A stretch of DNA of 64,000 nt from positions 62,001 through 126,000 of the forward strand of contig CANHRG010000003.1 of NCBI GenBank assembly GCA_947463785.1, in the 5' to 3' direction. The notes beneath the pieces were generated by a model. It was not told where the DNA came from. It saw only the letters and a list, made by a program, of their open reading frames with translations, and made no database searches. Position 1 is the first letter of the stretch; the number at the start of each line of letters is the position of its first letter. The DNA comes from Sphingobacteriaceae bacterium. GTDB lineage: Bacteria > Bacteroidota > Bacteroidia > Sphingobacteriales > Sphingobacteriaceae. Below, piece by piece: positions 42,727 to 51,685 of this stretch. Made by a program: the position numbers and the translations under genes.

Positions 42727-43203
42727 ATGTTTAGTGATCAACTAGCTACTCCGATTGGCAATTTGCTAATTGAAGCAGACCATTCTGCTGTATCTTCAAT
42801 ACAATTTAGAGAGAAATCAGATATTCGTCCAAATGTCCTAACCGAAATCGCTAAAACCCAATTAGAGGCTTATTTTAAGGGAGAAAACTTAACATTTTCT
42901 TTTCCGATGCAACAAGAAGGAACTCCCTTTCAGCAAAAAGTTTGGGAAACTTTGCAAAGCATCCAAGCCGGATATCCTATTTCTTATGCCGATTTATCTG
43001 TTAAATTAAAAAATCCTCTGGCTATTCGAGCTATTGCCGCTGCTAACGGAAAGAACAACTTATTAATTGCTGTCCCCTGCCACCGCGTTATTGGCAGTAC
43101 TGGAAAATTGGTTGGTTATGCCGGAGAACTGTGGCGCAAAAAATGGTTACTTGAACACGAAGCCCGTATAATTGGCATTGGACAAACTTCCTTATTTTTA
43201 TAA
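42727..43203 (+). CDS. ogt: Methylated-DNA--protein-cysteine S-methyltransferase
   Basis: Suicide DNA-repair enzyme that removes O6-alkyl groups from guanine. The active site PCHRV (acceptor Cys near 118) is intact within LIAVPCHRVIGSTGKLVGYAGELWRK. The helix-turn-helix DNA-binding part PISYADLSVKL and the Asn hinge AAANGKNN are also present. The length of 158 residues is that of the short Ogt type without an Ada N-terminal domain. It is divergent from ccmB, and the DUF421 gene starts 1 bp after its stop. Confidence 0.95.
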   Translation: MFSDQLATPIGNLLIEADHSAVSSIQFREKSDIRPNVLTEIAKTQLEAYFKGENLTFSFPMQQEGTPFQQKVWETLQSIQAGYPISYADLSVKLKNPLAIRAIAAANGKNNLLIAVPCHRVIGSTGKLVGYAGELWRKKWLLEHEARIIGIGQTSLFL

Positions 43204-43204
43204 C

Positions 43205-43723
43205 ATGAACCCTTACCTAGATATCGTTTTACGGAGTGCCGCTGTTTATGGTTTTATGGTCTTGGCCATTCGATTTTTTGGCAAGAAAGAACTTTCACAG
43301 CTTTCTACCACCGATCTGGTGTTTATCATCCTCATCAGTAACTCGGTACAAAATGCCATGGTGGGTTCAAATTCATCACTGGCTGGCGGTTTGGTCGCTG
43401 CTTTGGTACTTTTCGGTTTAAATCATGTATTAAAACTGATTATGTTTAGATCAGCCAAATTTAAAGCCTTGATTGAAGATAAACCCATTATTTTAATACA
43501 TGAGGGTACTGTAGATCAAGAGCATTTAACCCGTACGCGTATCACCCATGATGAGTTAGAGCAAGCTATTCGCGAACATGGTGTTCAGGAAATAGCTGAC
43601 GTAAAACTAGCTATTTTGGAAGTTGACGGGAATATCAGTGTGATTTCTGGTGAAGGAAAAAATTTGAAACAGAGTAGGCACAAATATCGCCGTCTGCACA
43701 AAACCTTAACACGGGGAGCCTAA
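43205..43723 (+). CDS. DUF421 (YetF-like) membrane protein
   Basis: A 172-residue protein with three N-terminal membrane helices (about 8-80) and a C-terminal cytoplasmic DUF421 domain (about 90-155) containing KPIILIHEGTVD, DELEQAIREHGVQEIADVKLAILEVDGNISVI. The family includes Bacillus YetF and spore-germination-associated paralogues; its function is not settled. I chose ATG 43205 (MNPYLDIVLRS), immediately after the ogt stop; a longer frame from 43172 overlaps ogt. Its stop overlaps the AlkB-type gene stop by 4 bp (CTAA, 43720-43723). Confidence 0.87.
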   Translation: MNPYLDIVLRSAAVYGFMVLAIRFFGKKELSQLSTTDLVFIILISNSVQNAMVGSNSSLAGGLVAALVLFGLNHVLKLIMFRSAKFKALIEDKPIILIHEGTVDQEHLTRTRITHDELEQAIREHGVQEIADVKLAILEVDGNISVISGEGKNLKQSRHKYRRLHKTLTRGA

Positions 43724-44745
43724 GCCGGAATACGTTTATCCACCAACTTGAACCAAAGTGGCGGAATTAAAGCAGGCAGAAACATGCTGGTATAACCACC
43801 CGGTAAAACCGGACTTTTATCATACGAAACCAGTGTATTGAAGGGCTTGGCTGCATGAAAGTGATGATCTGCATGTCGACTTAAATCAATTAAAAAATAA
43901 CGGCTTACTAAGCGATCGCTTTGCCAAGAGTGAAGTTCATTTACCCGTTCTTTTTCATCTCTGGTCAAACCGTAATGCTCAATGTAATTGGTGTATTCCA
44001 AAAGTAGATTAGCCAAAAGTGCCTGAAGTAAAACTGCCAAGGCCACCTTTACGCCCAAAAAGCTCCAAATTAACACCGTTACCAACACCGCACCTACAAG
44101 AACAGCAATGACATAATTGTGGATCCCGAAAGGGTTTTTACCCAATTTATATAAGCGTTCTTTTTCTAAATTAATGGACTGACTTAGTTGTCCTTTGGTA
44201 GTTCGAAGAAAAAATGCGTAAAAACTTTCGCCCCGCAAAGCACTCACCGGATCCTTACCGGTGCCTACCCATTTGTGGTGAATACGTAAATGGTGAATGT
44301 AGAAATAGGGATTAAATACCGTGAACAAGAGTAAACGCCCTAAGAAATTCCAAAACGGACTTTTTTTATGTATAAGTTCGTGTGCGATAACAATGCCCAG
44401 ACTACCTGAGGCTACACCTGTTGAAAGTGCTGCGGCTGCAATCCAAAACCCGGTCAGAATTTCTGTAGCCACCGCATAAATTAAACTTCCTATGGCAACA
44501 AACTGCGTAATTACTACAAGCAGCATGAGCAGATCGGGCAAGAAATCGTCCCGACCCTCTTCGTTATTCTTATCCTCAGGCAGCACCAATTCCAACAGCG
44601 CCAAAATCACAAAAGTGAACACAAAATTGGTCAAGCTGTACCAGGAGCCACTTAAATTGCCAAAAATGGCAAGAGCTGCTGGTATCAGATTGATAAAGTA
44701 TTTCCAGTTACGAAATGTATCCTGAATGGTATGTCCGGTCTTCAT
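43720..44745 (-). CDS. AlkB-type membrane di-iron hydroxylase (alkane 1-monooxygenase family)
   Basis: A 341-residue membrane non-haem di-iron enzyme. All histidine boxes of the alkane hydroxylase family are present: HELIHK (near 128-133), HHLRIHHKWVGT (near 157-168), the hallmark NYIEHYG (near 254-260) and LSRHADHHFHA (near 286-296). Six hydrophobic segments surround them. AlkB enzymes hydroxylate terminal carbons of alkanes using rubredoxin; no rubredoxin or rubredoxin reductase gene is adjacent. The substrate might therefore be another lipid or hydrocarbon. It appears monocistronic and ends overlapping DUF421. Confidence 0.9.
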   Translation of the reverse strand: MKTGHTIQDTFRNWKYFINLIPAALAIFGNLSGSWYSLTNFVFTFVILALLELVLPEDKNNEEGRDDFLPDLLMLLVVITQFVAIGSLIYAVATEILTGFWIAAAALSTGVASGSLGIVIAHELIHKKSPFWNFLGRLLLFTVFNPYFYIHHLRIHHKWVGTGKDPVSALRGESFYAFFLRTTKGQLSQSINLEKERLYKLGKNPFGIHNYVIAVLVGAVLVTVLIWSFLGVKVALAVLLQALLANLLLEYTNYIEHYGLTRDEKERVNELHSWQSDRLVSRYFLIDLSRHADHHFHAAKPFNTLVSYDKSPVLPGGYTSMFLPALIPPLWFKLVDKRIPA

Positions 44746-44786
44746 GATGTATGAAGATAGTAAGAAAGCGTTACAACAAGAAAAAT

Positions 44787-45119
44787 TTACTTTTCTGTAA
44801 TCTGCATTTTCTCAGCAAAATGTGCACAGTAATCACGTAGATCACCAATGATGGCTTCTTCGCCTGTTGCTTTTAAAAAGCTATCGCCCATGGTTTGCAG
44901 GGTTTCGTAGAAAAAACGCTTCATTTCATCTACCGGCATATCCTTAGTCCACAAATCAATGCGCAAAGTATTTTTGTAGTTGTGATCCCATAAGGCCAGC
45001 ATCATCGATTTTACCGGAAGTGCTTCCTTCTGTTTAGAATCTGTTGATTCCCAGAGGATGTTTTCTGGTAAATTCTGTTCGTCCAACTCAATAGTCAATT
45101 TGATTTCAGCTTTTTTCAT
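44787..45119 (-). CDS. gldC: Gliding motility protein GldC
   Basis: A 110-residue soluble protein that I recognise as GldC (EIKLTIELDEQNLPENILWES, ALPVKSMMLALWD, LRIDLWTKDMPVDEMK). In Flavobacterium johnsoniae gldC lies with gldB, and its absence reduces gliding, though its biochemical role is unknown. It is widely conserved in Bacteroidota, including non-gliders, so it is a lineage marker more than proof of motility. A small three-helix membrane protein gene lies 3 bp upstream on the same strand; gldB is not present here. Confidence 0.9.
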   Translation of the reverse strand: MKKAEIKLTIELDEQNLPENILWESTDSKQKEALPVKSMMLALWDHNYKNTLRIDLWTKDMPVDEMKRFFYETLQTMGDSFLKATGEEAIIGDLRDYCAHFAEKMQITEK

Positions 45120-45122
45120 ACA

Positions 45123-45380
45123 TTAAAATCCCCGGATAATGAATAATAAGAGGAGCACAAAGATGAGGAATAAGCACTCAACAATCCAAATTCGTTTTAA
45201 GTTATTGAGTGTAAAGCGAAATAGGAAATCTGTAATCAGACTGAGCACCAACAGGCAGATCAGTGGAACCGTACCCAGCTGCCTCCAACCGGTATCGTCT
45301 GCAGAAATCAATAAATAAACGATTGCGGCTAATAAAATGCCACTCAGGATATTTAAAGGAGTTAAACGCAGAGATCTCAC
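45123..45380 (-). CDS. Small membrane protein of unknown function
   Basis: An 85-residue protein starting with GTG 45380-45378 and made of three hydrophobic segments (about 8-26, 33-50 and 62-84). No family is recognised. The short leader RSLRLTPLN and the final IIRGF leave almost no soluble part. It ends 3 bp before the gldC start, suggesting a shared transcript. There is no in-frame ATG alternative, so the start rests on GTG alone. Confidence 0.6.
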   Translation of the reverse strand: MRSLRLTPLNILSGILLAAIVYLLISADDTGWRQLGTVPLICLLVLSLITDFLFRFTLNNLKRIWIVECLFLIFVLLLLFIIRGF

Positions 45381-45410
45381 AGCTACAAAACTAGCAAAGG
45401 ATCTATCAAG

Positions 45411-46487
45411 TTAGCGATGATAAGACTTTTTTGCTGCAGTAAACGTATAGGGCACGGCGTTCGCGTCTACATCACGGGCTTCCAGGCTCAGGTGTGTGTT
45501 GTCTTCCAAGCGCAGCAAAATAGAACGATTCTTCCAAACACCCGATTCAAAAACTTTCACAGTGTAGGTATAAATTTTTCCATCCGGTTTTACATCCTTA
45601 AACGCTCGGTCTATCACACCTGAGGATTGAATATTGATTACTTCATAGAGCCCAGAAGGCACCAAGACGCCGGCGTCACCAATAGATAGAAATAAACGAT
45701 TGGGCTCTACAGCATCTTTAGCAAAAGAGATATTGTTCGATTCTTTGTAAAAGTCATACCCATTCTGAATCCAGTTTCCCTGTAAAGTCCCTAATATATC
45801 CTGATTTACTTCACCGCACAGGGGTTCGGCTGTTCTTTTTACCAAACCATCAGGACTCCCTAATTTACTGATGAGTTGCAGTCTACTTGCACTGTCGAAA
45901 TAATCTAAGGGGCAAACCGGGATATTGTCAACATAAATGCCCAAATCAAAACCAAACTGACCAGGCACATTGGTATAAATGGTACCGATGAGCTCGCCGG
46001 CAGAAACATCAACATCTACATTGAGGGTACACTTTTCATACTGTTTACCTCCAATTGTAGTTGTTTCACAAACCGATGCCGAAAAATTGGAAGCTGCATC
46101 CAGTAATTTGCCTTGCAATTGGGTTACATGTGCAAAGCGAATTCGAGTAGAGCCCGAACCCAAAATAATGGTATAATCCTTTTTTTCATCCAGCTGATTG
46201 GGATTCATTCGCTGACTGACTAACTGAATAACATGAAGGTTTCCAGGAGACTTAAGGTCGAAACTTGTCACCTGGTTCGAAAAGTAAAAATACATATGAT
46301 CTGTTGGAAAGGTATGTCCTGGAGGATTTAAATTACCCAAAGGAACCAAACCGGTGATATAAGTCAAATCGACAGGAAGCACAGCAAAACTACCTAATTG
46401 AATAGCTGAGTTGGATTTCTTGTGACATGTCAGAGAAGAAATGCCAAGTAGAGCAATCGAAACGATTGCATAAAGCGTCTTTTTCAT
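45411..46487 (-). CDS. Lipoprotein of unknown function with an M23-like motif
   Basis: A 358-residue lipoprotein: the signal peptide ends in the lipobox SSLTC with acylated Cys21, then HKKS. Near the start of the mature part is GNLNPPGHTFPTDHMYFYF (about 51-69), which resembles the first strand of the M23/LytM peptidase-like fold (PPGHTFPTDH in secreted members I recall). The later HxH zinc motif of active M23 enzymes is not found, so it may be a non-catalytic relative. The rest is beta-rich, with paired Cys. Neighbours on both sides are unrelated. Confidence 0.65.
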   Translation of the reverse strand: MKKTLYAIVSIALLGISSLTCHKKSNSAIQLGSFAVLPVDLTYITGLVPLGNLNPPGHTFPTDHMYFYFSNQVTSFDLKSPGNLHVIQLVSQRMNPNQLDEKKDYTIILGSGSTRIRFAHVTQLQGKLLDAASNFSASVCETTTIGGKQYEKCTLNVDVDVSAGELIGTIYTNVPGQFGFDLGIYVDNIPVCPLDYFDSASRLQLISKLGSPDGLVKRTAEPLCGEVNQDILGTLQGNWIQNGYDFYKESNNISFAKDAVEPNRLFLSIGDAGVLVPSGLYEVINIQSSGVIDRAFKDVKPDGKIYTYTVKVFESGVWKNRSILLRLEDNTHLSLEARDVDANAVPYTFTAAKKSYHR

Positions 46488-46605
46488 TGCGTTAATTAAT
46501 TAATAATTAATACGACAATCGGGCCCTTTTATTGCCCTTGAGTAAAAAATGCTTAAATCAGAATTAAAACAAGATTTTAACTTAACAAACAGAAACTTGC
46601 AGGAA

Positions 46606-47931
46606 TTATCTCCCGGAACGCTTGGCATTCTTTTTAGAAGAGTTATTCTTTGAGGATGATTTTGATTTACTCGACTTGGTATTCTTAAGCTTTCTTTCAT
46701 GAAAAGCCCCTTTAAATTCAGGATTCTCTTTGCGTTTTTGCAAATCAATTTCCCGAGCCATGTTCTGACGCTCAGCAAAGGGTGTTTCTTCAACAAATAC
46801 GGCAGCTGGTAGTTCCGCTTTAGGTATAGACTGGCGTATCAGCTTTTCAATTTTCTTCACATAATACTGTTCGGCTTCAGTGCAAAACGTGATGGCTTCT
46901 CCGCTTTTGAAAGCACGGCCTGTACGCCCAATCCGGTGAACATAATCTTCAATAACAATGGGCACATCAAAATTGATCACATGACTTACATCAGCCACAT
47001 CCAAGCCACGAGCTGCCACATCAGTAGCCACCAGTATTCGAATATGGCCCTCTTTAAATGAATTAATAGAATTGATTCGGGTATTTTGGCCTTTATTGGC
47101 ATGAATAACACGAACTTGCTCTTCGCCATACTTTCTAAGTAGCCAATGGTAAATATTGTCGGCCACCTGCTTGGTTTTACAAAAAATAATCAAACGCTGA
47201 AAAGACTCATCATCCTGTAGCAGTTGCTGCAGTAAATTGAGTTTGGTTTTAAGGTTAGGTACTTGATACAAAACTTGAGTAACCGTATTCGCTGGCGTGG
47301 CCTGAGGTGCAACTTCGATACGTAAAGGGAACTTTAAAAAATCGCCAGAAATCTTTTCCACTAAAGCGCTCATTGTGGCCGAGAAAAGCAAATTCTGACG
47401 CTTGCGAGGTACCACCTCTAAAATTCGATGAATTGAGCCAATAAAACCCATATCCATCATTTTATCGGCCTCATCCATCACCAAAAATTGGAAGTATTTG
47501 GTTACAATGTGTCCTGCAAGGTACAAATCCAAAAATCGACCTGGTGTGGCCACTAAAATATCAACTCCTTTTTGCAGCTCGGCAATTTGTGTTTTAGGGC
47601 CCAATCCGCCGTACATAACGACAGTACGTAAATCGGTATATTTTGAAAATAAACGAATATTCTCCTCAATTTGCATGGCTAGCTCACGTGTAGGAGCCAA
47701 AATCAATGCCCTGGCATCGTTACCTTGGGCATACTTCAGTTTCATAAGCATTGGCAGAACATAAGCAGCCGTTTTACCCGTTCCTGTTTGTGCAATGCCC
47801 ATAATATCCTGCCCAGATAAAATAGGTGCAATGGCTTTTTGCTGAATCGGTGTTGGCACAGTATAACCTGCCTCTTCAATTGCGTTCAGGATTTGCCGGT
47901 TCAGTTTAAAATCTTCGAAGCTTTGGGCCAT
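46606..47931 (-). CDS. DEAD-box RNA helicase (RhlE-like)
   Basis: A 441-residue ATP-dependent RNA helicase. Motifs are complete: Q motif (PTPIQQKAI), I (AQTGTGKT), Ia (APTRELA), Ib (ATPGRFLD), II (MDEADKMMD), III (FSATM), IV/V (IIFCKTK, ATDVAARGLDVA) and VI (HRIGRTGR). The C-terminal 70 or so residues are a Lys/Ser-rich, unstructured RNA-binding tail ending KKNAKRSGR, as in RhlE and CsdA relatives. It probably remodels ribosomal or mRNA structures, perhaps in cold. It is monocistronic and divergent from hscA. Confidence 0.95.
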   Translation of the reverse strand: MAQSFEDFKLNRQILNAIEEAGYTVPTPIQQKAIAPILSGQDIMGIAQTGTGKTAAYVLPMLMKLKYAQGNDARALILAPTRELAMQIEENIRLFSKYTDLRTVVMYGGLGPKTQIAELQKGVDILVATPGRFLDLYLAGHIVTKYFQFLVMDEADKMMDMGFIGSIHRILEVVPRKRQNLLFSATMSALVEKISGDFLKFPLRIEVAPQATPANTVTQVLYQVPNLKTKLNLLQQLLQDDESFQRLIIFCKTKQVADNIYHWLLRKYGEEQVRVIHANKGQNTRINSINSFKEGHIRILVATDVAARGLDVADVSHVINFDVPIVIEDYVHRIGRTGRAFKSGEAITFCTEAEQYYVKKIEKLIRQSIPKAELPAAVFVEETPFAERQNMAREIDLQKRKENPEFKGAFHERKLKNTKSSKSKSSSKNNSSKKNAKRSGR

Positions 47932-48074
47932 AAGCGCAAAGATAGTCTTTTAAGGTGCAAAATCTCCAGACTAAGCTTTTCTGACTCATTTTACCGCTTT
48001 GCTATTTCCATAACTCTTGACCCCATAGTGACAAGCTAGCTACTACAATTCTACTTAGACTCAATCTAAATAAT

Positions 48075-48082
48075 TACCTTTG
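48075..48082 (+). promoter_or_regulatory. TAnnTTTG -7 box upstream of hscA
   Basis: TACCTTTG matches the Bacteroidota -7 consensus exactly and lies 18 bp before the hscA ATG. A TTG -33 element is not found at the usual spacing. Confidence 0.45.
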
Positions 48083-48100
48083 TGCTCCATTTAAAAACCT

Positions 48101-49957
48101 ATGGCCAAAGTTTCCATCAATTTAGCTACCGGTTCTTTGCAAAAAGAAGACCTTATTGTAGGTATCGATTTAGGTACAACCAATAGTTTGGTAGCCTTTA
48201 TTAATCCCGATGGAAACCCGCAGGTAATTAACGATACCGGTAAGGGTCTTTTGGTGCCTTCTATTGTGCATTTCAATGGAGATGGCTCAGTAAAAGTGGG
48301 TAATGAAGCAAAAGAATACCTTATTAGTGATCCTGAAAACACTATTTTTTCTGTAAAACGATTATTGGGTCGTTCTTACCAGGACATAGCACGCTACCGC
48401 GATTTCTTTTCATACAAAGTAATTGACGACAATACCGAGAGTTTGGTCAAAATTAAGGTTGGAGATAAATTCTTCACCCCAATTGAGCTTTCCGGATTTA
48501 TCCTCAAAGAACTCAAAGAACGAGCAGAACATGCACTGAAAACTCCGGTAACCCGGGCTGTAATTACCGTGCCGGCTTACTTTAACGACAGCCAACGCCA
48601 AGCTACCCGCGATGCCGGGAAATTAGCAGGATTGGATGTATTGCGGATCGTTAATGAACCTACCGCTGCATCTTTGGCCTATGGAATTGGATTAAACCCA
48701 GAAGAAGAAAAAACCATTGCAGTGTACGACTTAGGCGGTGGAACTTTTGATGTTTCCATTCTAAAAATTCAGAATGGAATATTTGAAGTACTGGCTACCA
48801 ACGGAGATACTTTCTTGGGTGGAGATGATTTTGACCGGGCCATTTTAAACTACTGGATTAGCGAAAATAAACTGGATGCAGAAGCCCTGGCAAACGATCA
48901 AACCTTAACTCAAGGATTGCGTTTAAAAGCCGAAGAAGCAAAAAAAGCCCTTACCACGCAGAACCTTTACAACGATGCGTTGAAGGGCATTCCATTAGCT
49001 ATCAGCAAAAATAAGTTTGAGGAGCTCATCAGCGAAAAGGTACAACAAACTCTTGATTGCTGTGCGAATGCGCTACGCGATGCGGGTTTAAAACCTGAAC
49101 AAATTGACGAAGTGATTATGGTTGGAGGCTCTACCCGTACGCCTTTGGTAAAAGAAAGCGTTGCCGAGTTTTTCTGCAAAGCCGTTCACGACCAAATTAA
49201 CCCGGATGAAGTGGTAGCTTTAGGAGCTGCCATCCAATCGGATATTTTGGCCGGAAACCGCAGCGATATTTTATTGTTGGATGTTACCCCGCTCTCCTTA
49301 GGTATCGAAACCATGGGCGGCTTAATGGACGTCATCATCCCCCGAAATTCTAAAGTGCCCACCAAAGCCGGCCGCCAGTATACAACCTCGGTAGACGGGC
49401 AGGTGAATATGAAAATATCTGTTTTCCAGGGCGAACGAGATTTGGTAAGCGAAAACCGCAAACTGGCCGAATTCGAGTTGAAAGGTATACCAGCTATGCC
49501 GGCAGGCCTTCCTAAAGTAGATATCAATTTCTTACTAAATGCCGATGGCATCCTCACCGTACAGGCCATCGAACTTCGTTCGGGTATAAAGCAAGAGGTT
49601 GAAGTAAAACCTACGTATGGCTTGAGCGATGACGAAGTGGAGCAAATGTTACTCGACAGTATTCAGCATGCCCAAGACGATGTACAACAACGCATGCTCA
49701 TTGAGGCCCGAACTGAGGCTGAGCAAATGGTGTACACCGCCGAACGTTTTTTGGAGAAAAATTTAGCTTTTTTACAAGAAAACGAAATCGTCCAAACAAA
49801 AAACCACATCGAGGCACTCAAAGCCAGTTTAAATGCCGGCGACAAAGACCTCATCCATTCAAAAATTGACGAACTTAACGAGTACACTCATCCTTTTGCC
49901 GAACGGGTAATGGATATGGCCATTGCACAAGCCATGAAGGGTAAACAGATCGAATAA
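48101..49957 (+). CDS. hscA: Fe-S assembly Hsp70 chaperone HscA
   Basis: Specialised Hsp70 that, with HscB, drives cluster release from IscU. At 618 residues it matches E. coli HscA (616) and is shorter than DnaK (about 640). It carries the HscA-type N-terminal [11 protein letters not shown] before GIDLGTTNS, and HscA-like [27 protein letters not shown] and [16 protein letters not shown] segments. The variable C-terminal tail of DnaK is missing. Nucleotide motifs [11 protein letters not shown] and GGSTRTPLV are intact. It is monocistronic with its own promoter, 34 kb from hscB and 12 kb from fdx-iscX. Confidence 0.92.
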   Translation: MAKVSINLATGSLQKEDLIVGIDLGTTNSLVAFINPDGNPQVINDTGKGLLVPSIVHFNGDGSVKVGNEAKEYLISDPENTIFSVKRLLGRSYQDIARYRDFFSYKVIDDNTESLVKIKVGDKFFTPIELSGFILKELKERAEHALKTPVTRAVITVPAYFNDSQRQATRDAGKLAGLDVLRIVNEPTAASLAYGIGLNPEEEKTIAVYDLGGGTFDVSILKIQNGIFEVLATNGDTFLGGDDFDRAILNYWISENKLDAEALANDQTLTQGLRLKAEEAKKALTTQNLYNDALKGIPLAISKNKFEELISEKVQQTLDCCANALRDAGLKPEQIDEVIMVGGSTRTPLVKESVAEFFCKAVHDQINPDEVVALGAAIQSDILAGNRSDILLLDVTPLSLGIETMGGLMDVIIPRNSKVPTKAGRQYTTSVDGQVNMKISVFQGERDLVSENRKLAEFELKGIPAMPAGLPKVDINFLLNADGILTVQAIELRSGIKQEVEVKPTYGLSDDEVEQMLLDSIQHAQDDVQQRMLIEARTEAEQMVYTAERFLEKNLAFLQENEIVQTKNHIEALKASLNAGDKDLIHSKIDELNEYTHPFAERVMDMAIAQAMKGKQIE

Positions 49958-50132
49958 GTTCCCTTTATTCTTCTGGAATCAATTTTTCTATTACGTCTCT
50001 ATTTAGCAAAACCTAATAAATTGGTATATAGAGAGTTAATTAAATTTTCATTACAATAAAATAGTATCTTTATCTAAACCAATAAACATTTAGAAGCTGT
50101 CCGCTTGGCTTCTGTCCTAATTGATAAAGATC

Positions 50133-51068
50133 ATGCAAGCAGCCTCCATTTCTCTGGTTGATAAATTATATCAGCTATTTTTGTCCGAAAAAACGAAAGC
50201 AAAAAGTGAGCATATCATCACGTTAATTGCCATTGGCAGTTTCTTACTACACCTTCTTATTATTCTTCTTTGCAGAATTGGAGTGCTTGATCTGCAAAAT
50301 TATTCTGCCTTATTGGGTAATCCCATCGGTGCCATTTACACACCCTTCTCATTCATCCTGGTGTATGAAGTGTATTTACTCATTTACAATTTACCCAGAT
50401 CAATAACCACCTATATTGGTAAACAGTACGAGATCATGACCTTGATCGTGATCAGGCGGGTATTTAAAGACCTTTCTCACCTAGAACTGAGTTCCAATTG
50501 GTTTGGTATCAAGAATGATTTGCAATTCACATTCGATATCATCGCCTCTGTTGTACTTTTCACCTTGATCTTCATTTTTATGAGATTGAGTAAAAGAAAT
50601 CAACAAAATCTCAACAATGAGCAACCAACACCTGCGCTTAGTCGTTTTTTACGATTTAAAAAAATTGTAGCACTTAGTTTGGTACCCCTTCTGGTGATTG
50701 TAGGCTCCTACAGCTTTTTCAACTGGACCATTGAGAACTTTTTTACCATTCAACCTTTAGGAGCTTCTCTAACGAATATCAACAACATCTTTTTTGATAC
50801 ATTTTTCACCATTCTCATCTTGGTTGATGTGCTCTTATTGCTCTTTTCGTTACGGCATACCGACCAATTTCACAAGGTGTTCAGAAACTCAGGCTTCATT
50901 ATTTCTACCATTCTTATCCGGCTTTCCTTTGGAGTTGAAGGTTTAATCAATACACTTCTAATTATCTCATCAGTAGTTTTTGGGGTGCTGATTTTAGCCA
51001 TTTACAATTTATACGAAACCCATCAGCATAAAAAACTTGCCGAAAACAATCAGAATAATTCTAAGTAA
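50133..51068 (+). CDS. Unknown polytopic membrane protein
   Basis: A 311-residue protein with about six to seven hydrophobic segments (roughly 30-52, 62-85, 128-150, 174-197, 216-236 and 260-287). I do not recognise the family. The stretch TYIGKQYEIMTLIVIRRVFKDLSHLE between helices two and three is the most conserved-looking part, and the C-terminal tail is polar and Asn/Gln-rich. I chose ATG 50133; a TTG at 50121 is an alternative. A short hairpin (AGAAGC/GCTTCT, 50092-50113) lies in the presumed leader. No neighbour gives a hint of function. Confidence 0.72.
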   Translation: MQAASISLVDKLYQLFLSEKTKAKSEHIITLIAIGSFLLHLLIILLCRIGVLDLQNYSALLGNPIGAIYTPFSFILVYEVYLLIYNLPRSITTYIGKQYEIMTLIVIRRVFKDLSHLELSSNWFGIKNDLQFTFDIIASVVLFTLIFIFMRLSKRNQQNLNNEQPTPALSRFLRFKKIVALSLVPLLVIVGSYSFFNWTIENFFTIQPLGASLTNINNIFFDTFFTILILVDVLLLLFSLRHTDQFHKVFRNSGFIISTILIRLSFGVEGLINTLLIISSVVFGVLILAIYNLYETHQHKKLAENNQNNSK

Positions 51069-51097
51069 GATTTTTGACTAGCTAATTTTGTGGCAGT

Positions 51098-51685
51098 TTA
51101 GGAATGCTGTATCAACCTTGCAACATATTTACCAATGATATCGAACTCAAGGTTCACGATATCACCGGCGTTAACCTGTTTTAAATTGGTATGCTCATAG
51201 GTATATGGAATTATGGCCACCGAGAATCCATCGATTTTTGAATCAAAAACCGTCAGCGATATCCCATTTACACAAATGGAACCCTTTTCAACGGTAATGT
51301 TTCCAAGTGTAGTATCGTATTTAAAGGAATAAATCCAACTTCCGTTTTGTTCAGTTACCGCAATACAGGTAGCGGTTTGGTCTACGTGTCCTTGCACAAT
51401 GTGACCATCCAAACGGCCGTTCATGGGCATGCAGCGCTCCAGGTTTATTAGGTCGCCTAACTTAAGATGACCAAGATTGGTTTTGTTAAGCGTTTCTGTA
51501 ATGGCGGTTACGGTATGGCAATCCGGTTTTAACTCAACAACCGTTAAGCAGACACCGTTATGGGCTACACTCTGGTCTATTTTCAACTCTTCGGAAATAG
51601 CAGACTTGATGGTTAAATGAAGATTGCCAGCTTCGCTTTGCAGCGATTCTACCTGACCTAGGGTTTCAATAATTCCGGTAAACAT
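51098..51685 (-). CDS. ribE: Riboflavin synthase alpha subunit
   Basis: Dismutates two 6,7-dimethyl-8-ribityllumazine molecules to riboflavin. The two tandem lumazine-binding repeats are visible: MFTGIIETLGQVESL with NGVCLTV, and LDGHIVQGHVDQ with VNGISLTV. The length of 195 residues is normal (about 200). Its ATG overlaps the accC stop in the arrangement TAATG (base 51685 shared), so translation is probably coupled. No FMN riboswitch is seen, as expected for an internal gene. Confidence 0.95.
   Translation of the reverse strand: MFTGIIETLGQVESLQSEAGNLHLTIKSAISEELKIDQSVAHNGVCLTVVELKPDCHTVTAITETLNKTNLGHLKLGDLINLERCMPMNGRLDGHIVQGHVDQTATCIAVTEQNGSWIYSFKYDTTLGNITVEKGSICVNGISLTVFDSKIDGFSVAIIPYTYEHTNLKQVNAGDIVNLEFDIIGKYVARLIQHS

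Noticed and set aside
26020-44745. A joint alkane/aldehyde pathway from AlkB, LuxC-like reductase and ferredoxin
   Set aside because: The genes are 16 kb apart in separate units, with no rubredoxin, alcohol dehydrogenase or regulator linking them.
44787-45119. Evidence for gliding motility from gldC
   Set aside because: GldC is conserved in many non-gliding Bacteroidota and no other gld genes are in the window.
46500-46796. Minus-strand frame in the DEAD-box helicase 3' end
   Set aside because: Out-of-frame shadow of the helicase's Lys/Ser-rich tail.
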